Part shown: piece by piece, positions 1 to 10,259 of the stretch | Position numbering within the stretch: position 1 is the first letter of the stretch | Layout of the letters: each line of letters begins with the position of its first letter | Source of the DNA: Euphorbia lathyris | Lineage: Eukaryota; Streptophyta; Magnoliopsida; Malpighiales; Euphorbiaceae | NCBI RefSeq assembly: GCF_963576675.1 | Contig: NC_088917.1 | Span: forward strand, 32,022,501 to 32,086,500 | Reading direction: 5' to 3' | DNA: 64,000 bases | Position numbers and translations under genes: made by a program | The notes under the pieces: model-generated | Databases searched by the model: none | Seen by the model: the letters and a program-made list of their open reading frames with translations, nothing else | What the model was told of the DNA's origin: nothing

Positions 1-444
1 CATAATTTTGAAACTCCTTTATCAACACCAACAAAACAAGACATACTTTGATTTTGGAGAGTGAGTGAGAAAAGATTATTTGAAGCAACTCCAACTTTAG
101 CAATAATCTGATTTGTCTTTGACGATAATAGGTCATGTCATAGAAGTGAATGTCAAGCCCATTCTTCAAAAAATGACCGCCACAAAGCAAAATATTTTTT
201 TAGACCAGGAACAAAGTAGACTTCAGACATTCTTTCAACTTTTCTTTGATTTGTTTTGAACTCCAATTCACCAACATCGCTAACTTTGTATGCTTTTCCA
301 TCTATCACCTTTACTTCTCCATAATCAGATTCAAATAAATTCGAAACAAATTTTTGTTACCTGTCATATGTTTGCTAGCATCACTGTCTATATACCAGAC
401 ATCTTACATAAGCAATAAAGTGTCTTGATTTTGCTCTTGGTTTT
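1..444 (-). pseudogene. Copia protease-region pseudogene (partial)
   Basis: Continuation of the copia polyprotein on the other side of the solo LTR. The minus-strand translation near 405-350 reads VWYIDSDASKHMTGNKNLF, the classic region around the copia aspartic protease active site (usually DSG; here DSD, so the glycine after Ser is replaced). Frame changes follow, and the gene runs off the left window edge. Non-functional. Confidence 0.75.
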
Positions 445-710
445 TGTTAAGCCCAAAATATACCTAAAATATCATTAATATTTACATCAGTTTTGCTATG
501 AATTTGTGCTGTTTATATCTATTTAGAGTACTTTTACGTCTGAATATGTTTCTTTCATGCAAGGTACCTAAATATTTGGTAAAATCCAAATAGGAGCGAA
601 AAAGGTCAAAAACGAAGGAAAAACCCTACGAAAAGAGTCAAAGACGAAGAAAATCAAACGCACCGAAACGAAGATGGGAAACGAAGTCAAGATAGGGAAT
701 AATCATCCGT

Positions 711-744
711 GTCGCGACCGAGATTCCCTATTCTCGGTCGCGAC
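711..744. repeat. GC-rich palindrome in LTR
   Basis: Perfect 13-bp arms GTCGCGACCGAGA and TCTCGGTCGCGAC around an 8-nt centre. Counterparts occur at 63477-63511 (sister LTR) and, slightly degenerate, at 61307-61340. Confidence 0.85.
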
Positions 745-949
745 ACGCGTTCTCCTGGTCTTCTTCTCCTCCGTTTTTGAAGACCAAAACCTGCCCCCTA
801 ATCTCGGTAGAGATTTACCATTTTCGGTAACATCAGATTTTCTGTCAGCACAACATACACATGTTCGATTTCAAAGAAACGCGTCCGTTCGAGTGGATAG
901 AAACGTCTCTTCGCAGCAGACACGTCCCCTAGACACGACTCTTCAACAT

Positions 950-958
950 CTATAAATA
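950..958 (+). promoter_or_regulatory. LTR TATA box
   Basis: CTATAAATA inside the solo LTR, in element orientation. The same motif occurs at the equivalent place in the inverted sister LTR (63242-63252, minus strand), which supports it as the U3 promoter core. Confidence 0.6.
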
Positions 959-1924
959 AAGAGTTGATTCAGAGTTGTGGGGAGAGAGTTAGATAATTAA
1001 GATTTAGTACAGAATTTATGCAGAAATTCTGAGTCAAAACGATTCAGAGTTAGAAGTTCGATTTTGTAAAAACGATATGATGTACACACATTGTTTATCA
1101 ATTAATTACAAACACAGTAGCATTTAGATTTAGATTAAGATCTGTTCGTATATTAGTTTACATTTTGGTAGTAGAAGAACCATCTCTATTCCGAAGATTC
1201 AGCGAGAAGATTAAGTAGCGGATTCGATCCCGGAGCCTGACAAACTCTAACGAGGTTTGAGGAAGGAGTGACAACCTGAACTCACTAAGTCCTCTTGAAT
1301 GCTTTCATGCTTTTTATTCTCTGTAAACTTGTATCAAATTCACATTTCATCTAATAAAGTTCATTCCATTCAATATAATTTTATGTAGCACTTTGGTAAA
1401 TGATCCGAAGTGAGTTCTGGTGTTTTCATCAAAACGTAGTTAAATTCAATATCTTTACAAGGAAACTTTGTTGAACACTTAGGCAAATTCATTCTTTGAG
1501 AATTAATTTGGTTAAGGTAGCAATCTAACCCGACCGTAGGAGGATTATCTGCGGTTCAAAGCTTCTTAATTGAAGGAGTTTACGTTATTACACTTTCTTA
1601 ATTTTTACAAAGTTTAAAGTTGTTTTCTTTGCTTAATGCAAACGAACACAATAAATCTCTTATTTTAAACACTAAACGTTTCTGTTTTGTAATTCATATT
1701 CAAAACAGAATTGATTTCTAACATTCTACACATTCTAACCTAATTCTTATTTAATCAATCTCAAAACCAAATTTCAAATAACGATTATCTATTTTTATAA
1801 ACCTTAAGTCGTATTTAAACTACACATAAATAAGTTTTTGTTGAAAAACGTTCCATGTGGGATCGATATCTTTTTATTACTACAAGCGAAACCTTGCACT
1901 TGCGGAAATCGCTCAACAGTTTTT

Positions 1925-2915
1925 GTGCACCATACTAGCTTCAGGTTATTCTTCTTCCTTGTGCAAGCATTCAAACACCAAATGATCAGGTTTGTGACAA
2001 TCATAGCATTTAAAATAGACATGACTTTTTCCTCTTTGATTTCCATATCCACGTGCTCGCTGTGAACCTCTGAAATTGTAACTTTGGTTTGCTTCATTCC
2101 GTAAATTCTCATTGGTTGCATGATAGCCTTTTCTATAAGTATTTGAGCCTCTTCCTCCAAAATTTTCTCCTCTTCCAAGACCACGATTTTTACCTCTTTG
2201 ATTTTTTAAATCTTCATTCTCTCATTTATATAGACAACTTTGACTGGATTGCTTGATCTAGAGCTACTTCCTTTTTTTTCTTTATTAATCTTTCTTCTTG
2301 AGCTTGCAATGACCTTGTGAGTTCATCAATGGTAATGACATTCAAATCCTTAGATTCTTCAATGACTGCCACAATGTGGTCATATCTAGAATCCAAAAAA
2401 TGAATGGTTTTCTCTATGACACAAATATCATCCATAGTTTCACAATTTCTTTTTAACTGGCTGACTATAGATAATACCCATGAACAATAATCAGAAACAG
2501 ATTCCGACTCCATTTTATACAAACTTTCAAACTCCACTCGAAGAGTTTGCAACCAAACCCTTTTAAGCTTTTCATCTCATTAGAAAGAATTCTCCAAAAT
2601 TCTGATGATTGCTTTGCTGAAGTGGCACAAGCTATTTTCTCTCAAGTTACTTCATAAGATTGTACTCCTTGGTTATCCAAAACAAGACTCCGTGGTTTTT
2701 CTTCTTTGGTTAATTTAGGCTCTCCTTTTGAACTTGTGTTATTATTTCCTCATTTTCAACTTCAATATCAATATACCATTTTTTCAACCATTTCATATTC
2801 TTCTAGAGATCCAAGAAGAGGCTTCATTTGGATGCTCCATTTACCATAATTGTCTTTCGTTAATTGAGGGACACAAGAAAGAGGATTATAGTTGTTTATT
2901 CTGATCGAACATAGC
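1925..2915 (-). pseudogene. Copia gag (UBN2-type) pseudogene
   Basis: The protein would be the capsid/nucleocapsid precursor of a copia retrotransposon. The minus-strand translation near 2900-2800 has the usual gag opening (LTKDNYGKWSIQMKPLLGS). The best open part, 2552-2226, carries the copia gag core with LQTLRVEFESLYKMESESVS and VAVIEESKDLNVITIDELT. Near 2010-1955 there is a zinc knuckle, CYDCHKPDHLVFEC, matching CX2CX4HX4C. Stops and frame changes separate these pieces: a TGA follows the opening segment and a TAA lies just after the knuckle. Downstream it is cut by the solo LTR. The family is clear; exact ends are approximate. Confidence 0.8.
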
Positions 2916-2927
2916 TTCGATATCAAT
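2913..2927 (-). other. Copia primer binding site (degenerate)
   Basis: The minus strand reads ATTGATATCGAAGCT, resembling the TGGTATCAGAGC site complementary to initiator Met-tRNA. It sits a few bases inside the presumed LTR end and just upstream of the gag opening. Confidence 0.55.
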
Positions 2928-3010
2928 TTGTTGAAGATAAACTGAAAATCAGAGAATAAACAAAGTAGAATAAATGAGGCAATGCATTGTTTATTTAATA
3001 CTTTTTTTTT

Positions 3011-3192
3011 GCTCTACTAAGTATGATTACTTTGTTTTTGACAAAGTAATCATTACTTTTTCCAACCATTGGATTCATTACTTTGTTTTTCTTCACATTT
3101 GAATTAATTTTGTACCTCATCATCCAATGGTGGAAAAAACAAAGTAATGGTTACTTTATCAAAAAAAACAAAGTAACCATAATGTATAGCAC
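3011..3192. mobile_element. Small MITE-like inverted repeat element
   Basis: About 180 bp with roughly 60-bp imperfect inverted ends. The left arm contains GATTACTTTGTTTTT and CCATTGGAT; the right arm contains ATCCAATGG and AAACAAAGTAACC. There is no coding capacity. It would fold into one long hairpin. It lies just outside the copia PBS, so it may sit within that element's LTR. I saw no convincing target duplication. Confidence 0.6.
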
Positions 3193-3706
3193 AAAGTAAA
3201 TATTTATACTCTAAGATGAGTCTTCACTCAAACATATGATTTTTCACTAAAACACACGATTTTTCACTAAACATTATAACTATTAATTAAACAATACGAC
3301 TCTTCATTATAATTCTATCTTTAAATGTGACAAACTCGTACTTTCCCAAGTTCTTAAGAACTATACTGTTTGTATTCGTAATAACTCGTATATTTATTAA
3401 TGCAAGGTTTTCTTTCCGGGAAAAAAGAAAAAAGAAAATAATGGAGAGAAGATTTGAATCCATAAATAAAGATAACAGTATTCAAGTGGAACTGTGATTT
3501 GGTTTTGTCGTTATATGGTATAGTCAACACTTCAGGGTCAAATGCAGAATATAATATGTGATTTGCTTCACGCCGCCCCTTAATTCCCATATACCGCCTC
3601 CAAATTATAATTTTGCCCCTTCCCTTATATTTGCAATATTAAGTTCAAATTCAATTTCTAACTTCCAAACACTTTAGTTCAAACCAAAAGAAAACCCGGA
3701 CTAATT
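3193..3706. other. AT-rich intergenic stretch
   Basis: No gene, RNA or clear repeat seen. A repeated phrase (CACACGATTTTTCACTAAA-like) occurs around 3225-3275. The last part may be the promoter and 5' UTR of the exon starting at 3707. Confidence 0.4.
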
Positions 3707-4938
3707 ATGGCTGGACGTGGAGGTAAAGGAAAGTCAATCGGGCTCATTTCGGTACGTGTTTCTAATTTTTTTCAATTTTTTTTTTTAAGTTTTCTGTCCC
3801 GAAATTCGGGAAAGAAAAGTTTATTTTGACGACCATGGCGGGTCCAGGACCCGCCATGGTCATATGCGTGGCGGGCCCAGGACCCGCCATGCTCAAAACC
3901 GTGGCGGGTGCTGGACCCGCCTTGGTTTTGAGCTGGCGGGTCCTGGACCCGCCACGCATATGACCATGGCGGGTCCTGGACCCGCCATGGTCTTAATACT
4001 GGCGGGTCCTGGACCCGCCCGTCAAGAGATAGCGCGGGTCCTGGACCCGCCGATGTAATTTCGAAGTCGTTTTCTGTCCCGATTTTCGGGACAGAAAACT
4101 AACAACTAAAAAAAAATTAGAAATATTTAACGCATTTATTTTAGAAATATTAACGTGTTTTTTTAGAACATATTTAGCGTATCTTTTTTAGAACATATTT
4201 AGTGTATTTTTTTAGAACATATTTAGTGTATTTTTTTTGTAGAACTTTAACGTGTAGTTTTTGTAAATATTTAGGGATTGTATTTAGCGTATTGCTTTTA
4301 GTAACTGTTGAATGTTTATTTTCCAGCGTGACATTGAAGAGGGTTCCGGACCTCGCCATCCTGCTAGACGTGGTGTTACAGCATCTGTTCGGAGGGACCG
4401 AGAAGCCGAGAAGCTCATGGCGAATGCTCAAAGGGCGCACGTGACAGTACAACGGCCCATGAGTGACGATGAGGATTATGCTACCATGGATGATGGTGAG
4501 GACCTTCCCGAGAGCGACCCTAGCCCAATTCGTCGGGCGTCGAAGGGGAAGGGTGCTCGTGCCGAGTCATCTGGTAAATAATTTACATTTTTATCATAAT
4601 TTTTATTTATTAATTTACTTTACTATAGAAAAATGGTATAAATGTTATATGTTTAATACTATATTGTAGGAAGTAGTAAGCGCTCGAGGAATGTTGTAGA
4701 GGATGACTGGATTGTCACGGATCCGGTCCCCGGTGGTCCAATTGATGGTACTGTGATTCCCAGCTTCTTGGGACATGTCGCTTCTACCATATGGACCGGA
4801 CAGCTGAGGTCGGAGCTCAGGGGCCACACTAGAGGGACATTCTGCAGGAAATTAAATGACTGGTATAAGAGTGCTCGTCCAGAGGTCAGGGCACTTATAC
4901 GGGGATCGCAACTATCACACCTCCTATCTACCATGTAG
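3707..4938 (+). pseudogene. Truncated plant-mobile-domain-like gene, 3 exons
   Basis: Exon model: 3707-3751, 4327-4573 and 4670-4938, with GT-AG introns. Reading frames join exactly (15 codons; then phase 1 into exon 3). The predicted ~186-residue protein begins MAGRGGKGKSIG, has an acidic middle (SDDEDYATMDDGEDLPESD), and ends with a segment containing GGPIDGTVIPSFLGHVASTI and FCRKLNDWYKSARPEVRALI. The GGPID..LIPSF..HVA..IW pattern is typical of the start of plant mobile domain (PMD, aminotransferase-like/MAIN) proteins, which occur both as host genes and as MULE or Ty3 cargo. The rest of the domain (several hundred residues) is missing: a TAG ends the frame at 4936-4938. Probably a 3'-truncated transposon-borne copy; a missed splice site is possible. 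Intron 1 holds the palindrome array. Confidence 0.55.
3837..4051. repeat. Array of seven 19-bp GC palindromes, itself part of a larger palindrome
   Basis: Seven near-copies of GGCGGGTCCTGGACCCGCC at 3837, 3870, 3903, 3935, 3968, 4001 and ~4033, spaced 32-33 bp. Each is a near-perfect dyad. Units 1-5 also form a bigger inverted repeat centred near 3912: CATATGCGTGGCGGG faces CCCGCCACGCATATG, and GCTCAAAACC faces GGTTTTGAGC. A further inverted pair (TTTTCTGTCCCGA...TCGGGACAGAAAA) borders the block at ~3789 and ~4072-4097. It lies in intron 1 of the PMD-like gene. The long frames seen here on both strands are by-products of the repeat. Confidence 0.9.
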
Positions 4939-5113
4939 ACTAATTTGAGTTTAACTTTCAACGCCATAAATTAGAATTAATTACTGTATGGTACGTAAGG
5001 CCATCTCCAAAAGTCTAGAACAATTTGGGCGTGGTAAAGGGGATATTTTAATTTTACACAATTATATTAATATTGCCTTATTAAATAAATAAAATAGTTA
5101 TAGTTAATGAATT

Positions 5114-5624
5114 GGCTTAATAGACATCCAACCCTCTAAACTTGTAACTTTTTTTCACCTGACCCCCTCAACTTAGGAGACAACCTCTCAACCCCCTCAA
5201 CTCTCCAAACACATCACATACAACCCCTTACAACCCTATGTTCGATGAAAATATTGACTCGTGTAGAAAACGTGTTTGACTGTTGACCTCACCAATCCAC
5301 GTGTCATTTTTTTAATTAAATTTTTTCATATTCGTGCGAGGTTGTCGCTGTTTGTCGTCGCAGCCTTATCGAGATGCTGAGGTTGGCGGTAGTGGTCGTC
5401 GAGGTGAAATGTATCTAAGTGATTGTTACAAAAATGACACGTGGCATTGGTGAGGTCAACAGTCAATCGCGTTTTATATACATGTCAATATTTTGACCGA
5501 ACATAGGGGTGTAAGGGGTTGTATATGATGTTTTTGGAGAGTTGAGGGGGTTGAGAGGTTGTCCCCTAAATTGAGGGAGCCAGGTGAAAAAAAGTTACAA
5601 GTTTAAAGGATTGGGTGCCTAGCC
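5114..5624. mobile_element. MULE-type MITE with 9-bp target duplication
   Basis: 511 bp, flanked by a perfect 9-bp direct repeat TAATGAATT (5105-5113 and 5625-5633), the duplication size typical of Mutator-like elements. Terminal inverted repeats are long (~190 bp): the left starts GGCTTAATAGACATCCAA, the right reads (complement) GGCTAGGCACCCAATCC, then both share AAACTTGTAACTTTTTTTCA and downstream GTTGAGGGGGTTGAGAGG-type sequence. The centre (5315-5425) is unrelated and carries no gene. Non-autonomous, mobilised in trans. Confidence 0.85.
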
Positions 5625-5633
5625 TAATGAATT

Positions 5634-5860
5634 ACCTGAATAACTATATAGTTATTTAAACCAACATTAATAACGGTTTGAGATTTTTAATCACAATTAA
5701 TGAATAACTATATAGTTATTTAAAAAAAAAAATCACATTAATAACACCTAACAACAACAAATATTAAAAAAACAATTTGCTGACAAAAAAAATATTAAAA
5801 AAACAATAACCTATCCAAACATGCTTTTAAACTCATAATATGATTACTAAAAAAAAGAAA
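5634..5860. other. AT-rich spacer with short repeats
   Basis: Contains the phrase AATAACTATATAGTTATTTAA twice in shortened form (5638-5660 and 5702-5722), each a short palindrome around TATATA. Nothing else seen. Confidence 0.5.
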
Positions 5861-7021
5861 GGATAAATTACACTCATAGCCATTGAACTTTGCTCATTTT
5901 AAAATTGTAGCCAGTAAACTTCAATTTTTAATGGTATGACCACCAAATTTTATTCTTTATAACACCAGTAGCTATTGAACTTTAATTAATTCTTCAAAAT
6001 GACCGGTAACGACCTCAAAATGAAAATATTTACGAATTAAAGTTTTTCAGAACGATATTTACCATGAAACCATATAAATTGGTCTAATGCTTCTCCAGCC
6101 CCTTTAACTTGTCTAAATTGGTCATTTTATCTCATCAACTCATCGAATGTCCTATTTACCCTCTTAACTCCGTAAAAGTGGTATTTCTCACTCTCTCAAC
6201 TGTCCATTTACCCCTCCAACTCATAGTATGTCCTATTTACCCCTGTACATAAAATTGGTATTTCTCACCACTTACAATCCGTTATCGATACCTAAATTGA
6301 TAAACTTTTTTAAACGTTAAACCTATATTTATGTTATTTTGTACGTGGAACCTAAATTGATACTTCACCAAAAATCATAGGCCTATTTTGGTACCTTATC
6401 CCTACATATAATGTCTTTAACTTGTTTATATTAATGTTTTTGTTATTTATATTTTTTATTCATTATTTCTTTTTTCAACTTTTTTGGCTAGTTAAATTTT
6501 GATTATCTAATTATACAATATTACTGTAATAAACAGATGAAGGATCAATATAATTATCAAATTAAAATAAAATAAAAAGTTGATATTAAAAAAAATATAT
6601 TTTCAAACTCATTTGAATAAGTCCTATTAATTTTGCGTTAGGGGGTAAATAGGCATCGATGAGTTGGAGGGGTAAAATGACCAATTTGGACAAGTTAATG
6701 GGGCTGGAGAAGCATTAAGCCTTTTATTTTGCAAAATCACATTTTTGCAGCTTTCTCTCTCTACAAGTTTACTCTCTCTATCCTAATAAAAAAAACACCT
6801 AAATAACCTCAAAACGAAAATTTTCAAGAATTAAAGTTCTTTAAAATATCATTAACTCTACGGATTTTTTATTTTGAGGCCGTTAACGTTCGTTTTGAGA
6901 CGTTGAGTGACCACCAATGTTAAAAAGTGTAATATTCAATGGTCATGCTGTTAAAAATTGAAGTTCAGTGACCACAATGTTAAATGGGCAAAATTCGGTA
7001 GCAATGAGTGTAATTTACCCT
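5861..7021. mobile_element. Long-TIR MITE (family A) containing a nested MITE
   Basis: The left end GGATAAATTACACTCATAGC and the right end (complement) GGGTAAATTACACTCATTGC start inverted repeats of about 200 bp, including phrases such as CATTGAACTTTGCTCATTTT and TCAAAATGACCGGTAACG. The flanks AAAAAGAAA (5852-5860) and AAAAAGAAA (7022-7030) look like a 9-bp duplication, though a T at 7021 makes the boundary uncertain by one base. Two sister copies without the nested insert lie at 34321-34836 and 34914-35412. No coding sequence. Confidence 0.75.
6081..6721. mobile_element. Nested long-TIR MITE (family B)
   Basis: 641 bp inside the family A element. The left end is GGTCTAATGCTTCTCCAGCC; the complement of the right end is GGCTTAATGCTTCTCCAGCC. 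Shared inner phrases include TTAACTTGTC, AATTGGTCATTTTA and CAACTCATCGA. The interior is AT-rich without genes. I found no clear target duplication. Its absence from the sister copies at 34-35 kb shows that it inserted into family A. Confidence 0.75.
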
Positions 7022-7030
7022 AAAAAGAAA

Positions 7031-7431
7031 ATATACTTGTAAGATTCTAACTCTAATTAGTTTGATTGTTTTTTTTTTTTTTGAAAAATTTAGTTTTGAT
7101 GTTAGCTAGAGACGTTTTAGGTCATTGTTTTTTATTAACTACAGTTTATTACACACCAGAGAGTAAATTCTTAATCCACTTTTTAAAAGAATAACATAAG
7201 TAATTCTTAAAAAAAATACCATAAATAATTAACTTTTAAAAATACGTTTTATTTTTAACAATACTCTTTATACTTATTTTTTTATCATTAAAATTATTAT
7301 GTTTTGTGATACTAAAATTATTATGCATTGTGATATTTATCAATAATGTGAGTAAAGAAACTCTATAGTAATAAATTATTAATAAAAATAAAATAATGTG
7401 AGTAAAAAAACTCTATAGTAAAATAGGCAAA
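7031..7431. other. AT-rich spacer
   Basis: No gene. A ~60-bp tandem duplication of AATGTGAGTAAA-AAACTCTATAGTAA occurs at about 7346 and 7396, immediately before the presumed LINE 5' end. Confidence 0.4.
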
Positions 7432-7503
7432 AACCGTTCGTGGAGTCTCATCCCTGCGCTTTGGCGATTAGGGTTTCTTTACCTTCGTGGACAAGCTACC
7501 GAT

Positions 7504-8814
7504 ATGGATCGTGAGATGGAGAGGCTGTGGCGAAATTTCGCCCTTATTGAGAAAGAAGATGTCACTGTTGATCTAAGCGAGGTTACTGAGGATCTCAAAA
7601 CTGATAGGTATGTGCTGGTCGGTCGAATCCTATCACCAAAAACCCTAAATGTGCGTGTTCTTTACCAGGCTTTTAAGGGACTGTGGCGAATTCAAAAAGC
7701 ATTCAAAGTCAGAGACAGTGGGAATGAGACTTTTGTGGTCGAATTTCAATCTGAGAAAGATCGGGAGAAGGTCTTAAAGGAGGGACCCTGGAATTTTGAT
7801 CGGAATCTTGTAATATTAGCAAAAGTTCAGGGTAACGAACAACCTTCTGATGTTAAATTGGATTAGAGTGACTTTTGGATTCGAATTAATGATCTCCCCC
7901 TGAATTGTAGATCCAAAAAAGCTATTTTAATGCTAGCATCTAGGGTGGGCATTCCAATTTGTATTGATAACGAGGAGGGGGGAAATTGGGCCAAATATGT
8001 GCGTGTCCGGATCAGAATTGATATTACAAAACCCTTACTTAGAGGTCTGACCATTTGTAATGGTAATAAAGGTACAGGTTGGGTGTTTTTCAGGTATGAG
8101 AGGTTACCTAACTTTTGTTATCAGTGTGGGATGTTGGGTCATGTTTTTGATGATTGTGAGGAGGTAGTTATCAGAGATGGAGGAGAAGGGGAGGAAAGGG
8201 AGTGGCCCTATGGGCCTGCGTTACGTGCTTCACCATATAAACTTCGTTCTTTCGGGCAGGACTTCCCTAAGAATGTTGATAATTCTAAAAGTCCTAATGA
8301 TAGCAGTAGTAGGAGTCTCCTGTCTGTCCCTAGAAGAAGACTAGTAATGGATTCTTTGGAAGAATATGATAATCAACAATTTGGGAGAAGAGTTGGTGGT
8401 GGGGATAGAATGGACATGAGGGAAAATTGGGTGGAAGATATTGGTCTGGTTGAATCTGAAGTTGTGGGTGTGGAGGCAAAGGTTTCTGAAACAGGGCTGA
8501 ATAAGGCTAAGGAGGTAGCTATACATTCGGGTACAACTCCTTTCTTTTTTAATTGTGATACTACCCCTAAAAAGCTTAAAAGTGGAGGCCGTGGTAGCAC
8601 TAGGAAGGTTGGTAAGAAGTCTATGGCCTCTCCTAGGGATACAATGGTATCCATTCCTGTTCATTTGGATGTGTCTCTTCTGAAAAGGAAAGCTGGGGAT
8701 GTTTGTGTTGAAGGAGGGGAGGTGGGGAGTAAGAAACAATGCTTGGATGTGGATATGTTTAATTCTAATGACCAGAGGGTGGAAGCCGTGAAGCGGCTCC
8801 ACCCTACGCAATGA
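7504..8814 (+). pseudogene. LINE ORF1: DUF4283 and CCHC knuckle protein
   Basis: Encodes the RNA-binding ORF1 protein of plant L1 elements, which coats LINE RNA. The N-terminal half is a DUF4283 domain (VLVGRILSPKTLNVRVLYQA to KVLKEGPWNFDRNLVILAKV). After a single in-frame TAG (7864-7866) the frame continues with FWIRINDLPLNC and a zinc knuckle, CYQCGMLGHVFDDC (CX2CX4HX4C), then a long basic, low-complexity tail. Apart from the TAG, the 437-codon frame is open from ATG 7504 to TGA 8812-8814. The stop codon overlaps the ORF2 start as ATGA. The TAG could derive from CAG or TGG by one transition. Confidence 0.85.
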
Positions 8815-10259
8815 AACTTTTGAGTTGGAACGTTCAAAGTTTGGGTAATCCTTGGACGTTCCGTGCCCTTAAGCATGAGCTTAGGGTCAATTGCCCAGAT
8901 ATCTTCTTTCTTATGGAGTCTAGGCTTCACAGAGGGGAGGTGAAGCATTTGGAAAAAGGTTTTAGGGATTTTTTCTTTTTTGGTGTGGATGCGGTGGGGC
9001 GTTCAGGTGGACTGGTCCTGGGTTGGAAGAAATCCTTGGAGGTCAATATTCAACGATATTCCAAACATTGTATATACTTTCATGTGTTGGAGGGATAGAG
9101 TGCTTAAATGGAGAGGTATGGGGATTTATGGTTGGCCTGATAAGGGTTCTAAACATTTGACGTGGGAATTGATGGAGTTCCTGGCAAGAGTTGATGTTGG
9201 CCCTTTACTAATTTTTGGTGATTTTAATGATATTTTGGAGCCGGGTGAAAAAGTTGGGGGGCGAATGAAAGATTTGCAAAGCATGGACGCCTTTCAGACG
9301 TGTATTGAGAACTGTCAGGTCAAAGACTTAGGTTTTATGGGGCCAAAGTTTACTTGGAGTAATGGGAGGGGAGGTGATAATCAAATTATGGAAAGACTGG
9401 ACATGTTTATGGCAAATAAGGAATGGATGGAATGTTTCCCCGAGGCTGAAGTTCAACACTTAGTGGCATCCTGATCGGATCATTTACCGATTATAATTGA
9501 TTCGGGAGGCAAATTGGTTGGAAGTATGAGGAAGGGGAGGAGGTTCAGATTTGAATCTATGTGGCTTCATGATCAAAAGTGTAAGGAAGTGATTAAAACT
9601 GTTTGGGAACGAATGCATCCAAGCTTTAGCGTTCAATTAAAAATTCAGAACTGTGCTAAATCTCTTCAGCAATGGAATAAGAATGAATTTGGTAATATTG
9701 GGTGGATGATAAAGAGGAAGAAACGTGAATTGCTCAATGTCCAGGGGATGAGGGAGATGGAGGGAATGAATGAGAAAATCAAAGTGTTGAAAGATGAGAT
9801 TGCTGAATTGCTTAAAAGGGAAGAAGTAATGTGGAGGCAAAGGTCTAGAGTGGAGTGGCTAAAACACGGGGACGCAAATACGGCTTTTTTTCATTCTAAA
9901 GCGTCTATACGAAGATCCATTAATCGACTAATTGGGCTGTATGATGAGGAGGAGAGGTAGTTCAAGGGTGATGATCAATTAACATGCTTGTTTAACCAAT
10001 ATTTCTCTAATCTTTTTTCAAGCTCAAACCCAAACAGTATTGAGGTAGTGCTGAATGTAGTGACAAGTTCAATTAATGCTGAAGATTTGGAGATTTTGGT
10101 GGCACCTTTTGATAGGGAAGAGGTTGAAGCTACGGTTAAGGCTATGAATCCCTCTAAAGCTCCAGGACCTGATGGGATGACTGGTTTATTCTATCAATCA
10201 AATTGGGATGTGGTTGGCAAGGATGTGATAGAATTTTTTTTGGAGTTTCTTAGGACTGG
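8811..10259 (+). pseudogene. LINE ORF2, 5' part: endonuclease and start of RT
   Basis: Begins MKLLSWNVQSLGNPWTFRAL, the start of the APE-type endonuclease, with FLMESRL as the second motif. A frameshift near 9093 moves the frame; then GDFNDILEPGEKVGG and RLDMFMAN follow. TGA at 9472-9474 precedes SDHLPIIIDSGG (the SDH catalytic motif). Next come linker helices with SRVEWLKHGDANTAFFHSKA, a TAG at 9958-9960, and the RT N-terminus with PSKAPGPDGMTGLFYQSNWD. The frame is then cut by the Tat insertion after FLRTG. So: one frameshift and two nonsense codons before the nested insertion. Confidence 0.85.
10255..10259 (+). other. Tat element target site duplication, left copy (ACTGG)
   Basis: ACTGG directly abuts TGTTAGACGAGG; the matching copy is 30958-30962, directly after GTGTCTACA. 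It lies in LINE RT coding sequence. Confidence 0.95.

Larger units (their letters stand above)
445..1918 (+). mobile_element. Solo LTR, plus orientation, TSD GTTTT
   Basis: The sequence begins TGTTAAGC and ends GCTCAACA, so the ends are TG...CA with inverted TGTT/AACA. It is flanked by the 5-bp direct repeat GTTTT (440-444 and 1919-1923), which proves a retroviral-type insertion later reduced to one LTR. It is 1474 bp and matches, in the opposite direction, the 1492-bp LTR at 62286-63777. A TATA motif lies at 950-957, and the 3' end has the segment shared by Athila-type LTRs (dyad around CGATATC, then CTTGCGGAAATCGCTCAACA). It contains the palindrome at 711-744. The interrupted host sequence is a copia element. 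Confidence 0.9.
1..2928 (-). mobile_element. Copia-type LTR retrotransposon fragment, interrupted by a solo LTR
   Basis: Read on the minus strand, this stretch has a degenerate initiator-Met-tRNA type primer binding site (2913-2927), a gag gene with a CCHC knuckle (2915-1925) and the start of the protease region (444-1), then leaves the window. It is split at 1918/445 by a solo LTR of another family, and the coding path resumes on the far side of the 5-bp duplication. Sequence ending TTCAACA (minus strand) next to the PBS at 2929 should be the 3' end of its 5' LTR, but I could not place the LTR's outer end. Many frameshifts and stops make the copy dead. Confidence 0.8.

Noticed and set aside
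3762..4058. Two short ORFs in the palindrome array
   Set aside because: Mirror-image Gly/Pro/Ala repeats produced by the dyads; they lie in an intron of the better-supported exon model.
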